Origin: Palsa-504 sp963744575
Lineage (GTDB): Bacteria > Actinomycetota > Actinomycetes > Streptosporangiales > Streptosporangiaceae
DNA length: 64,000 bases
Assembly: GCA_963744575.1 (NCBI GenBank)
Contig: CAVUUF010000012.1
Location: 124,001-188,000, forward strand
Direction: 5' to 3'
Shown here: positions 56,618-64,000 of the stretch, one piece after another
Layout: every line of letters starts with the position of its first letter
Position numbering within the stretch: the first letter of the stretch is position 1
The notes under the pieces: generated by a model
What the model was told of the DNA's origin: nothing
Databases searched by the model: none
Seen by the model: only the letters and a program-made list of their open reading frames with translations
Translations under genes and position numbers: made by a program

Positions 56618-57868
56618 CTACGACGCGCCGGGCGCGCAGAGGCGGTGATGCCAGGCAATGGCCGACGTGTCGGTCAGCGAGGCCACCTGGTCGATGATCA
56701 CCCGGCGGCGCGCGGCGTCGGTTCCGGCCGCATCCCAGGACGGGCGCAGCAGCGGGTCCAGGGTCGGGGGGGCGCCGCGTTCAACGGCGTGGGCCAGTTC
56801 GGTCAGCAGCTCGCGCTCCCGGGCCTGGGCCGCGACGACGCCCGCCCGGTTCATCACGTAACGGGCGGTAATGGCCTTGAGCAGGGCGCACTCCAGCCGC
56901 TGCCGGCGAGGGACGACGAGGTTCGCGGCATAGCGGGTGAAGGAGTGGCCTGCAGGGCTGGTGTGACTAAGGGGGCTGGTGAGGTCGTGGGCGGCGGTGA
57001 GGGTGGCTTGCTGGGCGGCTACGCAGAAGCGGCCGATCAGCTCGCTGGTCAGGTTCTTCAGGGCGGCGGCGGCAGCGGGGCCGCCATCGTAGGAGGCCGG
57101 CCAGATGTCCAGGGCGAGCAGTGATTCCAGGATCTCGGTGAGCTCGGCCTCGGTCACGCCATCGGGGCAGTACGCGAGGGCGATGCGGGACACCTCGGCC
57201 CGTTCGGTGGACGATGTGAGGTTCTTGAACGTGATGAGGCCGGCGTGGAACCCGTCCTCCATGTCGTGGACCGAGTAGGCCACGTCGTCGGCCCAGTCCA
57301 TGACCTGGGCTTCCAGGCACGGCCGCCGGTCCGGCGCGCCCGCCCGGATCCAGCCGAAGACCTCGGCGTCCTCGGCGTAGGCGCCGAACTTGGTGCCGGG
57401 CTCGCCAAACCAGGGGTACTTGAGGGTGGCGTCGAGGGTCGCACGTGTCAGATTCAATCCCGCCCGCTGAACTTTAGGCTCGAGCCTGGTCAGCAGGCGC
57501 AGCGACTGGGCGTTGCCCTCGAAACCGCCGAACGGGGCGGCCAGTTCGTTGAGGGCGGCCTCGCCGTTGTGCCCGAACGGGCTGTGCCCGATGTCGTGCG
57601 CCAGGCAGGCGGCGTCGACCAGGTCCGGGTCGCAGCCGATCTCCTGGCCGAACTCGCGCCCGATCTGCGCGCACTCCAGCGAGTGGGTGAGCCGGGTCCG
57701 CGGGAAGTCGGCCGACCCGGCCGCCACGACCTGGGTCTTCGCCGACAGCCTGCGCAGCCCGGCGCAATGCAGCACGCGGGCCCGGTCCCGCTCGAAGTCA
57801 CTGCGCCCGGCCCGCTTGGGCGGCTCAGCCACCCAGCGGGCCGTGGCGCTTTCGTCGTAACCCGGCAC
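56618..57868 (-). CDS. dgt: Deoxyguanosinetriphosphate triphosphohydrolase-like protein
   Basis: The 416-aa protein has the HD-domain metal site: TRLTHSLECAQIGREFG (first His), CLAHDIGHSPFGHNGEAALN (H-D pair) and MDWADDVAYSVHDMEDG (final Asp). The N-terminus SDFERDRARVLHCAGLRRLS, AKTQVV is the usual dGTPase start. It hydrolyses dGTP (or dNTPs) to the nucleoside and triphosphate. It sits upstream of the FAD reductase and downstream of ppdK, all on the minus strand with 10-base gaps, so an operon is likely. The ATG/GTG start at 57868 fits the family's length. Confidence 0.95.
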   Translation of the reverse strand: MPGYDESATARWVAEPPKRAGRSDFERDRARVLHCAGLRRLSAKTQVVAAGSADFPRTRLTHSLECAQIGREFGQEIGCDPDLVDAACLAHDIGHSPFGHNGEAALNELAAPFGGFEGNAQSLRLLTRLEPKVQRAGLNLTRATLDATLKYPWFGEPGTKFGAYAEDAEVFGWIRAGAPDRRPCLEAQVMDWADDVAYSVHDMEDGFHAGLITFKNLTSSTERAEVSRIALAYCPDGVTEAELTEILESLLALDIWPASYDGGPAAAAALKNLTSELIGRFCVAAQQATLTAAHDLTSPLSHTSPAGHSFTRYAANLVVPRRQRLECALLKAITARYVMNRAGVVAAQARERELLTELAHAVERGAPPTLDPLLRPSWDAAGTDAARRRVIIDQVASLTDTSAIAWHHRLCAPGAS

Positions 57869-57878
57869 GTACCCTTTT

Positions 57879-60569
<2,691 letters not shown>

Positions 60570-60742
60570 TTCCTGCTCCTCGCAGTACACATGGTCTAAC
60601 AGACACCGTGTCTTGTCGTCACTCGGGACTCTACCGCTCTAGCCAATCGGTTACGGCCACGGCCACGCAACCACAGCCGGGCGCAGATGTCTCTATATGG
60701 CCGCGGGGCCGGCCTGGTGAGCGCCCTGATGGAATAGGGAGC

Positions 60743-61537
60743 ATGGACGACATCACGATCGGACTGCTGCACCCCGGAGAGATGGGCGCCGCCGTGGGGC
60801 GGTGCCTGGCCGGCGCCGGGCGCCGGGTGCTGTGGGTGCCGGAGGGACGCAGCGCGGCGACCAGGGAGCGCGCCGCCGCGGCCGGGCTGACCGCGTGCGG
60901 GCGGGCGGAGATCGTGAATCGTTCGGATCTCATCATGTCGGTCTGCCCGCCGGGGGCGGCCCTGGCCAGTGCCCGGCAGGTCGCCGGGTTCCGCGGCCTC
61001 TACCTGGACGCCAACGCGATCTCGCCGGCCACCGCGGGCGACGTGGCCGCGATCGTGGCGGCCGGCGGCGCCAGCTACGTGGACGGCGGGATCATCGGCA
61101 CGCCGCCGGTCGCGCCCGGGTTCATCCGGCTCTACCTGTCCGGCCCGCGCGCGGGCGAGGTGCGGGCGCTGTTCGACGGCACCGAGGTGGACGCCCGGCT
61201 GGTCGGGCCGCCGGGAACGGCGTCCGCGGTGAAGATGGCCTACGCGGCCTGGACCAAGGGGTCGTCCGCCCTGCTGCTGGCGGCGCGGGCGCTGGCCCGG
61301 GCCGAAGGCGTCGAGGAGACGCTGCTGGCCGAGTGGGCCATCTCCCAGCGCGGCCTGGAAGACCGGTCGGCCGGCGCGGCCGGGTCCGCGGCGGCCAAGG
61401 GCTGGCGCTGGATCGCCGAGATGGAGGAGATCGCCGCGGCCATGGCCGCGGACGGCCTCCCGGCCGGCTTCCACCGGGCCGCGGCCCAGATCTACCGGAG
61501 ATTCTCCGCGGAGGCCGAGGCCGAGGCGCTCCGGTAG
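60743..61537 (+). CDS. NAD(P)-binding oxidoreductase with DUF1932 domain
   Basis: ATG 60743 follows AGGGAG and encodes 264 aa. The N-terminal NAD-binding part is TIGLLHPGEMGAAVGRCLAG (G-x-G-x-x-G-like, with H-P-G-E-M-G), and YLDANAISPATAGDVAAIVA and YVDGGIIGTPPV resemble 6-phosphogluconate/hydroxyisobutyrate dehydrogenases. The C-terminal DUF1932-like part includes ASAVKMAYAAWTKGSSALLL, whose Lys corresponds to the catalytic Lys of the superfamily. The substrate is unknown. It converges with glyS, one base apart. Confidence 0.85.
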   Translation: MDDITIGLLHPGEMGAAVGRCLAGAGRRVLWVPEGRSAATRERAAAAGLTACGRAEIVNRSDLIMSVCPPGAALASARQVAGFRGLYLDANAISPATAGDVAAIVAAGGASYVDGGIIGTPPVAPGFIRLYLSGPRAGEVRALFDGTEVDARLVGPPGTASAVKMAYAAWTKGSSALLLAARALARAEGVEETLLAEWAISQRGLEDRSAGAAGSAAAKGWRWIAEMEEIAAAMAADGLPAGFHRAAAQIYRRFSAEAEAEALR

Positions 61538-61538
61538 A

Positions 61539-62942
61539 TCAGCAGGAGCCGAGGCGCTCGGACAGGTAGGCCTCGACGCTGTCGATGCCAACCCGGTCCT
61601 GTGCCATGCTGTCCCGCTCCCGGACCGTGACGGCCTGATCGCTCAGGGTGTCGAAGTCGACGGTGACGCAGTACGGGGTGCCGATCTCGTCCTGCCGCCG
61701 GTACCGGCGGCCGATCGCGCTGGCGTCGTCGAAGTCGGCGTTCCAGCGCTTGCGCAGCGCCGCCGCCAGATCGCGGGCCTTCGGCGACAGGTCGGCGTTG
61801 CGAGACAGCGGCAGCACCGCCACCTTCACCGGCGCGAGCCGGCGATCAAGCCGCAGCACCGTCCGCTTCTCCAGGTTGCCCTTGGCGTCCGGCGCCTCGT
61901 CCTCGGCGTACGCGTCGAGCAGGAACACCAGCGCGCCGCGGTCCACGCCGGCGGCGGGCTCCACCACGTAGGGGATGAACCGCTCCCCTGACTCCTGGTC
62001 TAGGTAGGACAGGTCCTGCTTGGACGCCTGCTGGTGCGTCTTCAGGTCGAAGTCGGTGCGGTTGGCGATGCCTTCCAGCTCACCCCACTCGCTGCCGGCG
62101 AAACCGAACCGGTACTCGATGTCCACGGTGCGCTTGGAGTAGTGCGACAGCTTCTCGGCCGGGTGCTCATACAGCCGCAGGTTGTCCTTGCCGATGCCGA
62201 GGTCGGTATACCAGGCCAGGCGCGTGTTGATCCAGTATTCGTGCCACTCCTCGTCGCTGCCCGGGCGGACGAAGAACTCCATCTCCATCTGCTCGAACTC
62301 CCGGGTGCGGAAGATGAAGTTGCCCGGGGTGATCTCGTTGCGGAACGACTTGCCGATCTGGCCGATGCCGAACGGGATCTTCTTCCGCGAGGTCTGCAGC
62401 ACGTTGCGGAAGTTGATGAAGATACCCTGTGCGGTCTCCGGACGCAGGTAGGCCAGGCCCGACTCGTCCTCCACCGGGCCGAGATGGGTACGGAGCAGGC
62501 CGTTGAACATGCGCGGTTCGGTGAAGGTGCCGCGGTTGCCGCAGTTCGGGCACGCGATGTCGGCCAGGCCGCCGGCCGGGGCGTGGCCGTGCTTCTCCTC
62601 GTACGCCTCGAGCAGGTGGTCGGCCCGGTACCGCTTGTGGCAGAACGTGCACTCGGTGAGCGGGTCCACGAACTCGGTGACGTGCCCGCTGGCCTGCCAT
62701 ACCTCCGGGGCCAGGATCACCGAGGAGTCCAGCCCCACGATGTCATCGCGCTCGGTGACCATGGAGCGCCACCACTGGCGCTTGATGTTGTTCTTCAGCT
62801 CGACGCCGAGCGGGCCATAATCCCACGCTGCCCGCAGGCCGCCGTAGATCTCGCTGGACGGGTAGACGAATCCCCGTCGCTTGCTCAGGCCGACGATGGC
62901 GTCGAGGCGGTCACTGCGCAGTGCCATGGTAGGGATCTCCAT
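61539..62942 (-). CDS. glyS: Glycyl-tRNA synthetase (dimeric type)
   Basis: The 467-aa protein is a full eukaryote-like class II GlyRS. It has RRGFVYPSSEIYGGLRAAWD, YGPLGVELKNNIKRQWW, two Cys pairs (CTFCHKRY, CPNCGNRG) for zinc, motif 2 IGKSFRNEITPGNFIFRTRE, FEQMEMEFFVRPG, and motif 3 AGVDRGALVFLLDAYAED. The anticodon-binding domain is the C-terminal 100 residues. It charges tRNA-Gly. The start may be ATG 62942 or the internal ATG 62927 (MALRSDRLDAIVGLSKRR), the latter more family-like. Confidence 0.97.
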   Translation of the reverse strand: MEIPTMALRSDRLDAIVGLSKRRGFVYPSSEIYGGLRAAWDYGPLGVELKNNIKRQWWRSMVTERDDIVGLDSSVILAPEVWQASGHVTEFVDPLTECTFCHKRYRADHLLEAYEEKHGHAPAGGLADIACPNCGNRGTFTEPRMFNGLLRTHLGPVEDESGLAYLRPETAQGIFINFRNVLQTSRKKIPFGIGQIGKSFRNEITPGNFIFRTREFEQMEMEFFVRPGSDEEWHEYWINTRLAWYTDLGIGKDNLRLYEHPAEKLSHYSKRTVDIEYRFGFAGSEWGELEGIANRTDFDLKTHQQASKQDLSYLDQESGERFIPYVVEPAAGVDRGALVFLLDAYAEDEAPDAKGNLEKRTVLRLDRRLAPVKVAVLPLSRNADLSPKARDLAAALRKRWNADFDDASAIGRRYRRQDEIGTPYCVTVDFDTLSDQAVTVRERDSMAQDRVGIDSVEAYLSERLGSC

Positions 62943-63011
62943 CCGGCTGGCGGTCGGCGGGTTCGGAAGACCCTAGCTTAGGAGCACGTGCCGGTGATCG
63001 CGAATTGGTAT

Positions 63012-63803
63012 TCAGGCCCCGGGAGGCGGTCCGGCGGGATTGGGGACGGCGCCCCCGTACCTGCGGTCGCGGCTGGCGAAAATCTCGCAGGCGTGCCACA
63101 GATGCCGCCGGTCGAAATCGGGCCAGAGCGTGTCCAGGAAGACCAGTTCCGCGTAGGCGGACTGCCAGAGCAGGAAGTTCGAAAGGCGCTGCTCGCCGGA
63201 GGACCGGACGAAAAGGTCGACGTCGGGAATCGCTGGCTCGTCCAGATAGCGGGCGAACACCTTCTCGCTGATCTTGTCCGGCCGGAGTTTTCCCGCCGCC
63301 ACGTCGGCGGCAATGGCGGCGGCCGCGTCGGCGATCTCGGCCCGGCCCCCGTAGTTCACGCAGAATTGCAGCGTCAGCACGGTATTGGCGGCCGACATTT
63401 GCTCGGCGTATTCGAGCTCGCTGATCACGCTGCGCCAGAGCTTCGGCCTGCGGCCGGCCCAGCGGATGCGGACGCCCATCTCGGTCAGCAGGTCGCGGCG
63501 CCGGTGGATGACGTCGCGGTTGAAGCCCATCAGGAAGCGCACCTCATCCGGGGTGCGCCGCCAGTTCTCGGTGGAGAAGGCGTAGGCGGACAGGTACGGG
63601 ATGCCGAGCTCGATCGCGCCCATGATCACGTCGAGCAGCGAGGATTCGCCCTCCTTGTGCCCCTCGGTCCTGGCCAGCCCGCGCTGCTTGGCCCAGCGCC
63701 CGTCGCCGTCCATGACCAGGGCGACGTGCCTGGGGACGAGTTCGGCCGGCAGGTCCGGTGGCCTGGCCCCGCTCGGATGCGGGTCGGGCGGACGTATGCC
63801 CAT
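63012..63803 (-). CDS. uppS: Isoprenyl (polyprenyl diphosphate) synthase, cis-type
   Basis: ATG 63803 (MGIRPPDPHPSGARPPDLPA) is preferred over 63884, because the usual actinobacterial N-terminus starts shortly before HVALVMDGDGRWAKQRGLAR. The 263-aa protein has the cis-prenyltransferase motifs TEGHKEGESSLLDVIMGAIE, YAFSTENWRRTPDEVRFLM, NYGGRAEIADAAAAIA, IPDVDLFVRSSGEQRLSNFL, LLWQSAYAEL and FLDTLWPDF. It makes the C50-55 lipid carrier for cell-wall synthesis. The signature reads DGDGRWA where DGNGRWA is usual. It overlaps the preceding recO frame. Confidence 0.93.
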   Translation of the reverse strand: MGIRPPDPHPSGARPPDLPAELVPRHVALVMDGDGRWAKQRGLARTEGHKEGESSLLDVIMGAIELGIPYLSAYAFSTENWRRTPDEVRFLMGFNRDVIHRRRDLLTEMGVRIRWAGRRPKLWRSVISELEYAEQMSAANTVLTLQFCVNYGGRAEIADAAAAIAADVAAGKLRPDKISEKVFARYLDEPAIPDVDLFVRSSGEQRLSNFLLWQSAYAELVFLDTLWPDFDRRHLWHACEIFASRDRRYGGAVPNPAGPPPGA

Positions 63804-64000
63804 AACACGCGCTCCACGTGACGCAGCGAACGGATCGAGTGCTCGAGGTGCCACTGGAGATAGGCGGCTACGAGCCCGCTGCACTCTACCCGGTGCCGCC
63901 GTTCGCTGCGATCGGCGCTGTCCCAGTCGCCGCGGAGCAGGGCGAGCATCAGGGCCACCGTCGGGCCGGCGGGCGCGGCCGCGCCGGGCGGCCGGCAGGA
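63626..64000 (-). CDS. recO: RecO C-terminal part, runs off the window
   Basis: The frame entering from the window end reads TVALMLALLRGDWDSADRSE, RRHRVECSGLVAAYLQWHLE, HSIRSLRHVERV, the last helices of RecO in actinobacteria. RecO loads RecA in RecF-pathway repair. Family proteins usually end near LRHVER; here no stop occurs and the frame stays open to 63626, overlapping uppS by 178 bases in another frame. The 5' part lies beyond base 64000. Confidence 0.7.
   Translation of the reverse strand, partial: SCRPPGAAAPAGPTVALMLALLRGDWDSADRSERRHRVECSGLVAAYLQWHLEHSIRSLRHVERVLWAYVRPTRIRAGPGHRTCRPNSSPGTSPWSWTATGAGPSSAGWPGPRGTRRANPRCST

Overview
The window is high-GC actinobacterial DNA. Gene content (HrdB/SigA-type sigma factor, actinobacterial DnaG, GlyRS, UppS/RecO, SHOCT, DUF2252 and DUF6325-like proteins) suggests a filamentous or soil actinomycete, perhaps Streptosporangiales-like. 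The order-level guess is inference only.

The window has two halves. From about 48.4 kb to the end it is a compact, intact housekeeping block: tRNA-Asn, a YtxH-like protein, the principal sigma factor, dnaG carrying an in-frame intein, a HAD phosphatase, an AbiEi/DUF559 protein, an FAD reductase, dgt, ppdK, an NAD-binding oxidoreductase, glyS, uppS and the end of recO. None of the main genes is broken.

From 1 to about 48.4 kb it is an accessory region where intact genes alternate with gene wreckage. Intact genes include a CBS-BON protein, PspC and DUF4389 membrane proteins with divergent winged-helix regulators, an SDR, a cupin, cydAB, a G6PDH-like gene, NDH-2, a GMC oxidoreductase, a GAP-family protein, DUF2252, Hsp20, a 910-aa MalT/LuxR regulator, an arylsulfatase, a SHOCT protein and an enoyl-CoA hydratase. 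Broken genes include a P-type ATPase, GNAT/acyl-CoA synthetase, phosphoketolase, tyrosine integrase, NAD epimerase, MBL hydrolase joined to an ABC permease, a CydDC-type ATPase, cyclase, K+ channel, GH63-like glucosidase, a GlgX/EamA chimera, a LuxR remnant, DUF72, a ClC channel and a HAD protein. Typical lesions are internal deletions, frameshifts and end-to-end joins of unrelated fragments. Insertion-sequence pieces (IS1380-, IS1182-, IS1634- and integrase-core types) and one 119-bp MITE-like element are scattered through it.

Functionally the accessory genes look like a stress, microaerobic and redox set. Cytochrome bd oxidase, NDH-2, a G6PDH-like protein and a GMC oxidoreductase are co-directional from 14.6 to 22.1 kb. 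CBS, phosphoketolase, Hsp20 and GNAT/acetate-CoA ligase-type genes resemble the content of actinobacterial dormancy regulons; this is inference, and no operator was verified. The accessory region ends at tRNA-Asn, with a decayed HNH-like gene against the tRNA 3' end and an integrase fragment at 7.1-7.4 kb, so it may be an old, eroding genomic island.
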